Shown here: positions 8,768-18,313 of the stretch, piece after piece
Layout: the number at the start of each line of letters is the position of its first letter
How positions within the stretch are numbered: position 1 is the first letter of the stretch
From: CAUPWF01 sp963515125
GTDB taxonomy: Bacteria; Bacillota; Clostridia; Lachnospirales; Lachnospiraceae
Assembly (NCBI GenBank): GCA_052116865.1
Contig: JBQKKG010000012.1
Span: 29,668 to 93,667, forward strand
Length of the DNA stretch: 64,000 nucleotides
Direction: 5' to 3'
Made by a program: the position numbers and the translations under genes
The notes under the pieces: model-generated
What the model saw: only the letters and a program-made list of their open reading frames with translations
Database searches by the model: none
Told to the model about the DNA's origin: nothing

Positions 8768-9607
8768 TTATAAGGTTTGCTTAGTACGTGGTGATTCGTG
8801 ATAAAAATTTTTATAAGCGCGATAAAAAGAAGAATAGTCTTTAAATCCACAGTCAAAGCATACTTGGGTGATTGGAATATCCTCTTGAATCAGCTCTTTT
8901 GCAAGCAATAGCCTTTTTTGATTGATATAATTTCCCACGGTATATCCAGTTTCATATTTAAAAAGGCGCATCATATAGTATTTACTAATAAAAAATGTTT
9001 TAGATAAGTGATCTACAGTTAAGTTACTGGTCAGATTTTTATTAATATAGTCCATAATTTCGATTATTTTTTTATTTGATGAAGTAGTTTCAATATATTC
9101 TAAATTTTGCTTGAACGCAGCTCTATTTAGATGAATCATAAATTCTAAAAATAAAATTTGGCGATATAGGGAATTGGCAAATGCTGTATCAGTAAAACTA
9201 TCCTCCAAGTCTTTGGTAACACGAAAAAGGATACTCTTTTCTAAAGAACGAATACGAAGAACATTAGAATGTTCTTCTTTTGCTTTTTGAAAACAATAAC
9301 TTAAATCATAGTCTGCAGCATGATGTGCCTCGATAAAATTAGGTGAAATATACACAATAATACGTTCATAAGGAACAGAAGGATCAATAAAAGGTTTGTG
9401 AATATCGTTGTGATTTACTAATACAATATCATAAGGTTGTAAGAGATAAGATTTTCCTTCAATCATGTACCGGACATTCCCTTTAATGAATATTGTAATT
9501 TTATCAAAATCGTGATAGTGGTATTCAAAATCTTCTGTATGAATGTCTGTTAAATGAAATAGTTTAAATTCACTATTTAGGTACCCTCGTTTTTGATATG
9601 AGCTCAT
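8768..9607 (-). CDS. AraC-family transcription regulator with cupin sensor domain
   Basis: 279 residues. The N-terminal half is a cupin-like beta domain with HYHDFDKITIFIKG and HNDIHKPF. The C-terminal ~100 residues hold the two helix-turn-helix units of AraC proteins, ending CFDCGFKDYSSFYRAYKNFYHESP. The GGAGG 7 bases before the ATG supports the start. It is divergent from the dapF-like gene, and the shared intergenic region has repeated AGCATTATTT sites, so it probably regulates itself and its neighbour. The small-molecule signal is unknown; cupin-AraC proteins often sense sugars or similar ligands. Confidence 0.93.
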   Translation of the reverse strand: MSSYQKRGYLNSEFKLFHLTDIHTEDFEYHYHDFDKITIFIKGNVRYMIEGKSYLLQPYDIVLVNHNDIHKPFIDPSVPYERIIVYISPNFIEAHHAADYDLSYCFQKAKEEHSNVLRIRSLEKSILFRVTKDLEDSFTDTAFANSLYRQILFLEFMIHLNRAAFKQNLEYIETTSSNKKIIEIMDYINKNLTSNLTVDHLSKTFFISKYYMMRLFKYETGYTVGNYINQKRLLLAKELIQEDIPITQVCFDCGFKDYSSFYRAYKNFYHESPRTKQTL

Positions 9608-9647
9608 ATACGATCCTCCATAATTAAATGTTTTTCTTATGAAAGAT

Positions 9648-9755
9648 ATTATAGAGCATTATTTACAATATAGAAAGCATTATTTTGCTATGAATAAAAA
9701 ATAATGCTTGATATAATATAATATAGAAAAATAAAAATCTCATAATTTTTATAAT
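9648..9755. promoter_or_regulatory. Divergent control region between the AraC-type gene and dapF-like gene
   Basis: AGCATTATTT occurs at 9654-9663 and 9676-9685, exactly 22 bases apart on the same face of the helix, and again inverted at 9699-9708. The last two form a perfect 12-bp inverted repeat (9675-9686/9698-9709). For the minus strand, TATAAT lies at 9648-9653 with a TTTCTA 17 bases upstream, so the first site sits between -35 and -10. For the plus strand, TATAAT occurs at 9712-9717 with no good -35, as expected of an activator-dependent promoter, and again at 9750-9755. That the AraC-type protein binds these sites is inference. Confidence 0.55.
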
Positions 9756-9780
9756 AGAAAGAATTTGGAGGATATCGACA

Positions 9781-10638
9781 ATGAAGGTTGTATTAGAGAA
9801 ATATGATGGTTTAGGAAATGATTATTTTATTTTTGATCCAAATAAAAATGAATTGCAATTAACAGAAGCGAATGTAAAATTAATTTGCAATAGAAATTTT
9901 GGAGTAGGTTCTGATGGTATCTTGGTTGGACCTATTTTTCAAGATGAAGGAGTGTATGTAAAAATATATAATCCAGATGGTAGCGAGACAGAATCTAGTG
10001 GAAATGGGGTTCGAATTTTTGCAAAATATCTAAAGGATGCAGGATATGTGCAAAAAAAACATGTTACAATCCACACAACAGGAGGGGCTGTAGAAGTAAC
10101 ATATCTAAACGAAGAAGGTAGCCGCTTAAAGGTCTCTATGGGAAAGTTATCATTTTGGAGTGATGAAATTCCAGTGGTGGGGGAACGTAGAGAAGTAATC
10201 AATGAGGATATGGTATTTGGAAGAACGCTATATCCAGCAACTTGTGTATCCATTGGTAATCCACACTGTGTCATTCCTATGAGGGAAATTTCCAAGCCGC
10301 TAGTTACTAAGATTGGAAATTATTCAGAATGTGCAAGGTATTTTCCAAACAGAATTAACACCCAATTATTAAAGGTCATTGATAAAGACAACATTCAGAT
10401 TGAAATTTTTGAACGTGGTGCAGGATATACAATTGCCTCTGGAACAGGCGCATGTGCGGCAGCTGGAGTTGCCTATAAGTTAGGTGCTACAAACAACGGT
10501 GTAACAGTACACATGCCAGGTGGGGATCTACAAGTTGAAATCGATGAAAATTGGGAAGCTTATATGACAGGGGAGGTTGCATATATTGGCTCGATAACGT
10601 TAGGAACTGAATTTGTAGAAAAGTTGCGTTTACTTTAA
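9781..10638 (+). CDS. dapF: Diaminopimelate epimerase-like protein with Ser at both catalytic Cys positions
   Basis: 285 residues with the two-fold DapF architecture: N-terminal GLGNDYFIFD, first half motif NPDGSETESSGNG and second half motif ERGAGYTIASGTGAC. Canonical DapF interconverts LL- and meso-diaminopimelate with two cysteines, in CGNG and CGTG. Here these read SGNG (Ser73) and SGTG (Ser220). The rest of the fold markers, including IGNPHCV, are intact. I have a memory that a serine-bearing DapF lineage exists in some Clostridia, so this may be a known variant rather than a mutation. It could be a slow epimerase, act on another amino acid, or work by a different acid/base pair. The start has TTGGAGGA upstream. 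Confidence 0.8.
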   Translation: MKVVLEKYDGLGNDYFIFDPNKNELQLTEANVKLICNRNFGVGSDGILVGPIFQDEGVYVKIYNPDGSETESSGNGVRIFAKYLKDAGYVQKKHVTIHTTGGAVEVTYLNEEGSRLKVSMGKLSFWSDEIPVVGERREVINEDMVFGRTLYPATCVSIGNPHCVIPMREISKPLVTKIGNYSECARYFPNRINTQLLKVIDKDNIQIEIFERGAGYTIASGTGACAAAGVAYKLGATNNGVTVHMPGGDLQVEIDENWEAYMTGEVAYIGSITLGTEFVEKLRLL

Positions 10639-10664
10639 AGAAAGATGTGGAATTAGATTGTGTG

Positions 10665-10692
10665 AGGACAGGGAAATCCCTGTCCTTGTTTG
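10665..10692 (+). terminator. Probable terminator after the dapF-like gene
   Basis: A 9-bp GC-rich stem (10665-10673 with 10678-10686) closes on a 4-base AAAT loop and is followed by TGTTTG. The U-tract is weak, so read-through into addB is possible. Confidence 0.65.
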
Positions 10693-10756
10693 TAGTTAAA
10701 AAAAATGCTAAGATAAGATGTGACAAGTTGAAAAGAGAAGTAATCAGGAGGAAAAG

Positions 10757-13700
10757 ATGTCTCTACAATTTATATTTGGAAATTCAGGGGCAGGAAAGTC
10801 CCACTATTTGTACCAAAGAATAATCAAAGAATCACGGCAAAATAGCAAAAAGAATTATGTGGTAGTTGTTCCAGAACAATTTACCATGCAGACACAAAAA
10901 GACTTTGTTACAATGCATCCGAACCATGGGATTATGAATATAGATGTATTAAGTTTTGTGCGACTGGCACATCGCATATTTGAAGAAGTCGGTTATCAGG
11001 AAAAAATAGTATTAGATGATATTGGGAAAAACCTTATTTTGAGAAGTATTGCTGATCAATATATAGAAGAACTAAAAGTCTTGAGAGGAAATCTTAAGAA
11101 GCTCGGTTACATCAGTGAGGTCAAGTCAGTCATTTCAGAATTCACTCAATATGACATCAAAGAAGAGCAATTAGAGCAAATGATGAGTGCAGAGGGAGAA
11201 GGATCCTACTTATACTGGAAATTGAAGGATCTTTTTATTATATATAAAGGATTTAGGGATTACTTACAAGAGAAATATATTACAGGAGAAGAAGTATTAG
11301 ATGTACTTTGCGATGTGGCTAAGGAATCAAGAATTTTAAAGAATAGTGTAATTGTATTAGATGGATTTACTGGTTTTACACCAGTACAACATCGTTTGCT
11401 TCGAGAGTTCATGTGCATTTGCGATCAAGTGATGGTTACGGTAACAATTGATGAGAATCAGAACCCATATCAGCTCCAGCACAAGTACCAGCTATTTGCA
11501 TTAAGCAAAGAAACAGTAACAACACTCATGAAAATTGCAAAAGAAGCTAACATCGAGATAGAAGAACCAGTGTGTTTGTATGAAAAACCAGTGTATAGGT
11601 TTCGAGAAAATGAAGCTTTGGCATTCTTGGAATCTGAAATATTTCGGTATTCTTGTAAACATTATCACAAAATCCAGAATTCGATTTCCATACATGAAGT
11701 GAAGAACCCAATAGAGGAGACCACTTTTGTAGCAAGCGAAATACACCGCCTTGTAAGAGAAGAACAGTTTCGGTATAGAGAAATAGCGATTATTGTAAGT
11801 GACATGGGCACGTATGCAGAACATTTGGAGCGCGCACTGAAGATGTATCGGATTCCTGTTTTTATGGATTATAAGAGAAGTATTTTGTTAAATTCATTTG
11901 TGGAATATATTCGAAGCTTTTTGTTTATGATTATTCAAAATTTCTCATATGAGAGTGTTTTTCGCTTTTTACGGACGGGGCTTTTCCCTCTCAAAAGTGA
12001 ACAGATAGACTTATTGGAAAATTATGTTATTGCATTAGGGATTCGTGGTTATAGAAAATGGGACGAACCTTGGATACGAAGATATCAAGGGATTGCGGAA
12101 GCGGAGCTAAGTAAATTGAATCATGTGCGTGTAACATTTATACAACGTATTGAGTCAGTAACTAAAAGCTTACGTAAGCGAAGAAAAACAGTGAAAGATA
12201 TTACCATTGCACTCTATGATTTTCTAGTAAAAGAGGATATGCAAAAACAGTTAAAAGAATATGAAGAGTTTTTCCAACAAAATGGAGAACAAGCACTAGC
12301 AAAGGAGTATGCACAAGTATATCGGATTGTAATTGACTTATTTGATAAATTCGTAGAGGTGCTTGGTAATAAAGAAATTTCACTAAAGGAATATGCAGAC
12401 TTACTGGATTCAGGATTTGAAGAATCAAAGGTAGGTGTGATTCCTCCTAACATAGATCAGGTAGTTGTGGGCGACATTGAGCGCACCAGATTGACGGATG
12501 TAAAAGCACTTTTTTTTGTAGGAATGAATGATACCTGGTTACCTGGTAATCAAAGTCAAAATGGCTTACTATCAGAGCGAGACAGGGGGGCCTTTACAAG
12601 GGAAAAGTTATCCATTGCACCAACTGGAAAGGAAAAGATATACATTCAGAAATTTTACTTATATTTAAACATGACAAAGCCGACACATTATCTATATTTA
12701 TCTTATAGTAAAGTGAATTGCGAAGGGAAAAGCCTTCGACCTGCATATCTTATCCCAGAGATTCAAAAATTATTTGATGGATTGGAGATACAACAATGGG
12801 AACAGAAGGATTTTTGCGATTTAGAGCTATCCAATGATTTAGCGTTATCCTATATTATAAAGACATTACAAGAAAGAAAGGGAAAGATTGATAGTACAGC
12901 AAAGGAAATATATAACTGGTATCGGGAGCAAGAAAAGACATTTTATTTTATGAATCGGATGATAGAGGCTAGTCATTATAAAAAGCCGGGAGATGCTATC
13001 TCTGCCAATATTGCCAAACAGCTATATGCAAGAGTGTTAGACAGCAGTGTTACGCGACTTGAAAAGTATTCTGCCTGTGCATATGCTCATTTTTTGGCAT
13101 ATGGATTGGCTTTAAAAGAAAGACAAATATATGAATTCCAAGCAATGGACTGGGGGAATGTTTTCCATCAGTCTATAGAAAAATTTGCTACAAGGATGGA
13201 GGAGGAAGGACACGCTTGGACAAATATACCAGCAGAAACAGTTGACTCATTGGTCGAGGAGTGTGTGGAAGCAAGCATTATAGACTACGGGAACACGGTA
13301 TTGCATAGTTCTGCGCGTAGTGAGTATATGATAAGACGGATAAAAAGAATGTTGCGACGAACTATTTGGGGAATTACTAGGCAGTTAGATAAAGGAGACT
13401 TTATTCCACGTGGATATGAGGTTGTATTTGACCAACATATGAGAGGGAAAATTGATAGAATCGATCTTTGTGAAGATGGTAATCAGTTATATGTAAAAGT
13501 CATTGATTATAAAACAGGTACGAAGTCTTTTGATTTAACTGCTTTCTATCACGGATTGCAGCTACAATTGGTCTTATATATGCATGCTGCATTAGAGTTA
13601 GAACGTACGAATCACCCAGAGAAGAACGTGGTACCAGCTGGAATATTTTATTATCAAATGAAGGATCCTATCGTAGATAAAGTGAATGATGACAAGTTAT

Positions 13701-14101
13701 TAGATGATGCTATTTTAAAAGAATTAAAGCTGGATGGACTTGTCAATAGTGATCTCAATGTGATTCATCACCTAGATAAGGAATTAAAGGGAAACTCATT
13801 GGTGGTTCCAATTGGAAAGAATAAAGATGGGTCACTTTCCAAAAGTTCTAGGGTAGTGACAGAGAAGGAGTTTGAAACTTTGACCAGGTATGCGGTGAAG
13901 TCATTACACGACATTGAGAAAAAAATTCTACAAGGAAATATAGAAGTGGCTCCGTATGAGATGGGGAACAAAACGGGGTGTGATTATTGCAACTACCAAC
14001 ATATATGTGGTTTTGATACTAAAATAGAAGGTTATACTTGTCGGAAAATATCAAAGATGAAGACGGAAGAAATTATGAAGAAGATGGAAGGGGAAATATA
14101 A
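10757..14101 (+). CDS. addB: ATP-dependent helicase/nuclease subunit B
   Basis: 1114 residues, normal for AddB. The Walker A motif GNSGAGKSH lies near the N-terminus. The middle and C-terminal parts include the RecB-family nuclease motif region with KVIDYKTGTKSFDL. A C-terminal cysteine cluster CDYCNYQHIC, together with a Cys in YSACAYAHFLAYGL, matches the four ligands of the AddB iron-sulfur cluster. With AddA it processes double-strand breaks and loads RecA after Chi recognition. AGGAGG precedes the ATG. It is followed directly by addA. Confidence 0.96.
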   Translation: MSLQFIFGNSGAGKSHYLYQRIIKESRQNSKKNYVVVVPEQFTMQTQKDFVTMHPNHGIMNIDVLSFVRLAHRIFEEVGYQEKIVLDDIGKNLILRSIADQYIEELKVLRGNLKKLGYISEVKSVISEFTQYDIKEEQLEQMMSAEGEGSYLYWKLKDLFIIYKGFRDYLQEKYITGEEVLDVLCDVAKESRILKNSVIVLDGFTGFTPVQHRLLREFMCICDQVMVTVTIDENQNPYQLQHKYQLFALSKETVTTLMKIAKEANIEIEEPVCLYEKPVYRFRENEALAFLESEIFRYSCKHYHKIQNSISIHEVKNPIEETTFVASEIHRLVREEQFRYREIAIIVSDMGTYAEHLERALKMYRIPVFMDYKRSILLNSFVEYIRSFLFMIIQNFSYESVFRFLRTGLFPLKSEQIDLLENYVIALGIRGYRKWDEPWIRRYQGIAEAELSKLNHVRVTFIQRIESVTKSLRKRRKTVKDITIALYDFLVKEDMQKQLKEYEEFFQQNGEQALAKEYAQVYRIVIDLFDKFVEVLGNKEISLKEYADLLDSGFEESKVGVIPPNIDQVVVGDIERTRLTDVKALFFVGMNDTWLPGNQSQNGLLSERDRGAFTREKLSIAPTGKEKIYIQKFYLYLNMTKPTHYLYLSYSKVNCEGKSLRPAYLIPEIQKLFDGLEIQQWEQKDFCDLELSNDLALSYIIKTLQERKGKIDSTAKEIYNWYREQEKTFYFMNRMIEASHYKKPGDAISANIAKQLYARVLDSSVTRLEKYSACAYAHFLAYGLALKERQIYEFQAMDWGNVFHQSIEKFATRMEEEGHAWTNIPAETVDSLVEECVEASIIDYGNTVLHSSARSEYMIRRIKRMLRRTIWGITRQLDKGDFIPRGYEVVFDQHMRGKIDRIDLCEDGNQLYVKVIDYKTGTKSFDLTAFYHGLQLQLVLYMHAALELERTNHPEKNVVPAGIFYYQMKDPIVDKVNDDKLLDDAILKELKLDGLVNSDLNVIHHLDKELKGNSLVVPIGKNKDGSLSKSSRVVTEKEFETLTRYAVKSLHDIEKKILQGNIEVAPYEMGNKTGCDYCNYQHICGFDTKIEGYTCRKISKMKTEEIMKKMEGEI

Positions 14102-14103
14102 AG

Positions 14104-17100
14104 ATGGGTGTCTCTTGGACAAAGGAACAACAGCAAGTAATTGAACTACGCAATCGAAATATTCTGGTATCTGCAGCAGCAGGTTCAGGAAAGACTGCTG
14201 TTCTTGTGGAGCGGATTATTACGAGGCTTATCAAAGATGCAAACCCTATCGATGTAGATCAATTATTAATAGTAACCTACACAGAAGCAGCGGCATCGGA
14301 AATGAGGGAGCGAATTCGAAGTGCGATTGAAAAGCAACTGGAGGAAACACCAGAAAATGTGCACCTACAGCGTCAAGCTACATTAATACACAGCGCTCTT
14401 ATTACCACCATTCATAGTTTTTGTCTATCTGTTATTAGAAATCATTTCCATGTGATTGATTTAGATCCGGGATTCCGCATTGGGGAAGAGGGAGAGTTAA
14501 AACTACTCAAGCAGGATGTGCTACAACAAGTTCTGGAGTTTTATTATGAACGTGGAGAACAAAAGTTCTTGGAATTTGTTGAACATTTTGCGACAGGGCG
14601 AGATGATAGTAATGTAGAAGAATTAATTTTACAAATATTTGAATTTTCAAGAAGTTATCCAAATCCTGAGGAGTGGCTTATAAGTTGTGTGAAAATGTAT
14701 CGAGTAGCGGATTTAGAGGAGTTAGAGAATACTCCGCTTGCGAAGTTTATCCGAGAATATATTAGAAGTTGTTTAGATGATGCAATGGAAAAACTACGGC
14801 TAGGGATTACTGCGTGTAAAGAACCAGATGGACCATACATGTATCTTAAAGCTCTAGAAGCAGATATGTGTATAATTGAGAACATGAAGAATGCCACTTC
14901 TTTGCAGGCACTATATGTGGTTAGTAAAGGCATAACATGGGAACGATTAGCACCGAATCGTAAGAAAGAAATATCTGTAGAATTAACGGAACTTGTAAAG
15001 TTACTTCGTGGACAAGTGAAAGACATTGTAAGTGATATTTCTACACAGTATTTATATGAGGAGCCGCTTGATCTGTGTAAAGATATGGAAAGAAGTTGCC
15101 CCGTTGTAGAGGTGTTAGTAGATTTAGTCAGCCAATTCAAGGAACGATTTGAGCAAGAAAAACGTGCGAAAAATATCATTGATTTCGGTGACATGGAGCG
15201 ATTTGCTTTACAAATACTAACAAATAGTCAGGATGGAACATTAGTGCCGTCTAACGTAGCAAAGGAGTATCAGCAGCAGTTTGCAGAAGTTATGATTGAT
15301 GAATATCAGGACAGTAACCTCATTCAAGAGGCCATTCTGACTAGTGTTTCTAAAAGTTACATAGGAGAATATAATATCTTTATGGTGGGGGATGTAAAAC
15401 AAAGTATTTATCGTTTTCGATTATCTCGACCTGAGCTATTTATGGAGAAATTTCATTCATATTCGGTAGACGAGAGTTACCAACAGAGAATTGATTTGCA
15501 TAAGAATTTTAGAAGTCGCAGGGAAGTGTTGGATAGTGTGAATAATATCTGTGAGCAAATAATGACTAGTTCGTTAGGTGGCGTTGCCTATGATGAAAAG
15601 GCAGCACTTTACGTAGGGGCTGACTATAAAGAACAGAAGGGCAATGAGACAGAGGTTCTAGTAGTGCATACAGATGTGGAAAGTGAAGACCAACTTGAGG
15701 TGGAAGAAACAGTCAGAGAGTTGGAAGCAAGAGCAGTAGCCAGAAGAATTAAAGAGTTGCTTGCTAAGCAGCAAGTGTTGGACAAAAAAACGGGCATATA
15801 CCGCAAAGCACAATATAGGGATATTGTAATCTTAACCAGAAGCCTAAAGGGGTGGACGGATGTCTTTTCGGAAGTACTCAATCGAGAAGGTATTCCTACT
15901 TATACAGGAAGCAAAGAAGGATATTTTTCGACGCAGGAGATTACAGGTATATTAGATTATTTAAAAGTATTGGACAATCCAAAGCAAGACCTTGCACTTA
16001 CATCGGTATTGACTTCTATGTTTGGTGGAATAAGGAATGAAGAGTTAGCGACCATCAGGTGTGCCTTTCCAGAGATGTTTTTTTATCAGGCGGTAGAGCA
16101 ATATGCAAAAGAGGGAAAGGACCAATTGCTGAAAGAAAAATTACAAGTTTGTCTTGCGCAAATAGACTGCTACAGAAAAGCTGTTCCTTATATGGCTATC
16201 CATCAGTTATTATGGAAGATTATTGAGGAAACGGGATACGGGTATTATATTGCTGCATTACCAGGCGGCTCACAAAGAAAAGCTAATTTAGATATGCTAA
16301 TTGAAAAGGCTATGATATTTGAAACTACAAGTTATAAAGGACTATTTAATTTCGTGAGATATATGGAGCAATTGCAAAAATATAATGTAGATTATGGGGA
16401 AGCTAACATAGAAGATGAAAGATCTAATACGGTTAGATTGATGAGTATTCATAAGAGTAAAGGATTAGAATTTCCAATTGTATTTGTTGCAGGGATGAGT
16501 AAGCGATTTAACACACAGGATACCAAAGGACATTTGGTAATTCATCCAGAATTTGGAACAGGAATAGATGCGATAGATCTGGAGAAACGAACAAAAATTC
16601 CTACACTAGTAAAAAAAGTAATTCAAAAAAAGGTGCAACTAGAGAATCTAGGAGAAGAGTTAAGAGTATTATATGTAGCACTAACGCGTGCAAAAGAAAA
16701 ACTGATTATGGTAGGGACAGTTCAAAATTTTGAAGAAAAGAAATCCATGTATTGTATTGCAAAACAATGGCCACAGCGTCAATTGCCATTCACTATGCTT
16801 ATGAATGCTAATTGCTATTATGATTGGGTATTACCAGCGTTATTAAGAACATGTAATGGGATATTATGGAAAGATATTACGCTTACAGAATTAGTTGCAA
16901 AGGAGTTAAACGAGGAGATTACAACTTCCAATATAAAAGAACAGTGGGGAAGTATAGAGGCTACAGTAATTTACAATAAAGATATGAAGTCACAATTAGA
17001 GAGACAACTTAGATATGAATATCCATATGAGCAAGAACAACAATTTCAATTAAAAATGACTGTTTCAGAATTAAAGAAAAGGGCATATATGGTGGAAGAT

Positions 17101-17685
17101 GCCGGTGAATTAATATTAGAGGAGCCGGATGTCATACCACTGTTGCCCAAATTCCTAATGAAGCAGGAGGAAGTACAGGGTGCAGCTAGAGGGAGTGCAT
17201 ATCATAAAGTGATGGAACTTATAGATTTTAGAAGGGATTATAGTTCCCAAAAAGTCGAGGACTATTTACGAGAAATGAATCAACGAGGGTTGTTGCAAGC
17301 AGATATGCAAGCAAGCATCGCGCCTCAGGATATCTTAAGATTTTTACAATCTGATATAGGCTACCGCATGCAAAAAGCAGCTAAAGAAGAGAAACTTTAC
17401 GTAGAGCAGCCCTTTGTTCTTGGAATAGGAGCAGATGAGATTTACCATATAGAAAGTCAAGAAATGATATTGATTCAAGGGATTATAGATGTATATTTTG
17501 AAGAAGAAAAAGAACTGGTTCTATTAGATTATAAGACTGATAAAGTGAGAGATGGGGAAACGCTTGTTCAGAAATATGCAACACAATTAGAGTACTATGC
17601 AAAGGCTCTTGAACAATTAACTGGCAAACAAGTAAAAGAAAAACTTATTTATTCATTCACCTTAGGAAAAGTATTTCGATTATAA
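14104..17685 (+). CDS. addA: ATP-dependent helicase/nuclease subunit A
   Basis: 1193 residues. UvrD/Rep superfamily 1 helicase motifs are present in order: ILVSAAAGSGKTAVL (Walker A), MIDEYQDSN (motif II), LMSIHKSKGLEFPIVF (motif V) and EELRVLYVALTRAKEKL (motif VI). A C-terminal RecB-type nuclease domain follows, with GSAYHKVMEL, GIIDVY and LLDYKTDKV. The ATG at 14104 is chosen with GGAAGGGG 10 bases before it; it lies 2 bases after the addB stop. An upstream TTG at 14038 within addB is in frame but lacks a signal. The addBA order is typical of Firmicutes. Confidence 0.96.
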   Translation: MGVSWTKEQQQVIELRNRNILVSAAAGSGKTAVLVERIITRLIKDANPIDVDQLLIVTYTEAAASEMRERIRSAIEKQLEETPENVHLQRQATLIHSALITTIHSFCLSVIRNHFHVIDLDPGFRIGEEGELKLLKQDVLQQVLEFYYERGEQKFLEFVEHFATGRDDSNVEELILQIFEFSRSYPNPEEWLISCVKMYRVADLEELENTPLAKFIREYIRSCLDDAMEKLRLGITACKEPDGPYMYLKALEADMCIIENMKNATSLQALYVVSKGITWERLAPNRKKEISVELTELVKLLRGQVKDIVSDISTQYLYEEPLDLCKDMERSCPVVEVLVDLVSQFKERFEQEKRAKNIIDFGDMERFALQILTNSQDGTLVPSNVAKEYQQQFAEVMIDEYQDSNLIQEAILTSVSKSYIGEYNIFMVGDVKQSIYRFRLSRPELFMEKFHSYSVDESYQQRIDLHKNFRSRREVLDSVNNICEQIMTSSLGGVAYDEKAALYVGADYKEQKGNETEVLVVHTDVESEDQLEVEETVRELEARAVARRIKELLAKQQVLDKKTGIYRKAQYRDIVILTRSLKGWTDVFSEVLNREGIPTYTGSKEGYFSTQEITGILDYLKVLDNPKQDLALTSVLTSMFGGIRNEELATIRCAFPEMFFYQAVEQYAKEGKDQLLKEKLQVCLAQIDCYRKAVPYMAIHQLLWKIIEETGYGYYIAALPGGSQRKANLDMLIEKAMIFETTSYKGLFNFVRYMEQLQKYNVDYGEANIEDERSNTVRLMSIHKSKGLEFPIVFVAGMSKRFNTQDTKGHLVIHPEFGTGIDAIDLEKRTKIPTLVKKVIQKKVQLENLGEELRVLYVALTRAKEKLIMVGTVQNFEEKKSMYCIAKQWPQRQLPFTMLMNANCYYDWVLPALLRTCNGILWKDITLTELVAKELNEEITTSNIKEQWGSIEATVIYNKDMKSQLERQLRYEYPYEQEQQFQLKMTVSELKKRAYMVEDAGELILEEPDVIPLLPKFLMKQEEVQGAARGSAYHKVMELIDFRRDYSSQKVEDYLREMNQRGLLQADMQASIAPQDILRFLQSDIGYRMQKAAKEEKLYVEQPFVLGIGADEIYHIESQEMILIQGIIDVYFEEEKELVLLDYKTDKVRDGETLVQKYATQLEYYAKALEQLTGKQVKEKLIYSFTLGKVFRL

Positions 17686-17693
17686 TACCAAGG

Positions 17694-17733
17694 AGAGCGT
17701 AAGGACTCATTTTTCAGTGCTTACGCTCTTCTT
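17694..17733 (+). terminator. Hairpin between convergent addA and ComFB-domain gene
   Basis: A perfect 10-bp stem (17694-17703 with 17720-17729) closes a 16-base loop. It is placed between two converging genes and could stop transcription from both sides. The T-runs on either side are short, so its strength is uncertain. Confidence 0.6.
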
Positions 17734-17743
17734 AGTATAAAAG

Positions 17744-18298
17744 TTAGTGATGTGGATGATCCTTTACGATAGTACATGCCTTGGTAAGTTCTACGGTTAC
17801 TTGCACAATTAATTTATTCGAATAATAATTTAAAAGGGGTGGAACCGCTTGCTTTTCTTTCACAATATATTTAGGAGGGAGATTACTTAGAGCAAGTGCT
17901 GTTGCGTCTATGATACAACGATCACAGGTGCACATCCCGAATTCACTTGCAAAATAATTCACCATATCTTTTACAATATACTCCATAACATTTACATAAG
18001 CAAAGTTACTTGGAACAGAGCCCTCGCCTGATGTAGAAATAGTTGACATTTCGATTCCGTCTTCCAAAACTTGTTCAGGTGCATCTTCTACTTCGCGTAA
18101 TTTTTCATTAATTAAATCAGCAATTGCGTCGTTGCCAGAATCAGAAGTATCAATAATTGAGATATTCGTAGGAGGTTCGGCTGACCTTGGAGTAGTGTTC
18201 GAACTAGAAGTCGATGTATCAGATTGGTGTTCTTCTGGAACATCAGAACCCGATAAGAGATTTAATACATGAGATGTTTTATTACTTTTTCTTGCCAT
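17744..18298 (-). CDS. ComFB-domain protein, probable partner of the adjacent ParA ATPase
   Basis: 184 residues in three parts. Residues 1-16 (MARKSNKTSHVLNLLS) are basic and amphipathic. Residues 20-95 are a Ser/Thr/Glu-rich, probably disordered linker. Residues 101-184 resemble the late-competence ComFB domain, with NVMEYIVKDMV, CTCDRC (123-128) and ALSNLPPKYIV; Cys123, 125, 128 and 175 may bind zinc. ComFB domains have been reported to bind cyclic dinucleotides in cyanobacteria and Bacillus. The gene occupies the parB position, 15 bases after parA. A basic N-terminal peptide is how ParB-like partners stimulate ParA ATPases, so it may be a ParA adaptor; that is inference. Confidence 0.75.
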   Translation of the reverse strand: MARKSNKTSHVLNLLSGSDVPEEHQSDTSTSSSNTTPRSAEPPTNISIIDTSDSGNDAIADLINEKLREVEDAPEQVLEDGIEMSTISTSGEGSVPSNFAYVNVMEYIVKDMVNYFASEFGMCTCDRCIIDATALALSNLPPKYIVKEKQAVPPLLNYYSNKLIVQVTVELTKACTIVKDHPHH

Positions 18299-18313
18299 TT
18301 CTTTCTTCCTCCG

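Noticed and set aside
17694..17729. Hairpin as a parS site for the ParA system
   Set aside because: The stem fits a terminator between convergent genes and does not resemble the parS consensus; only one copy is seen.
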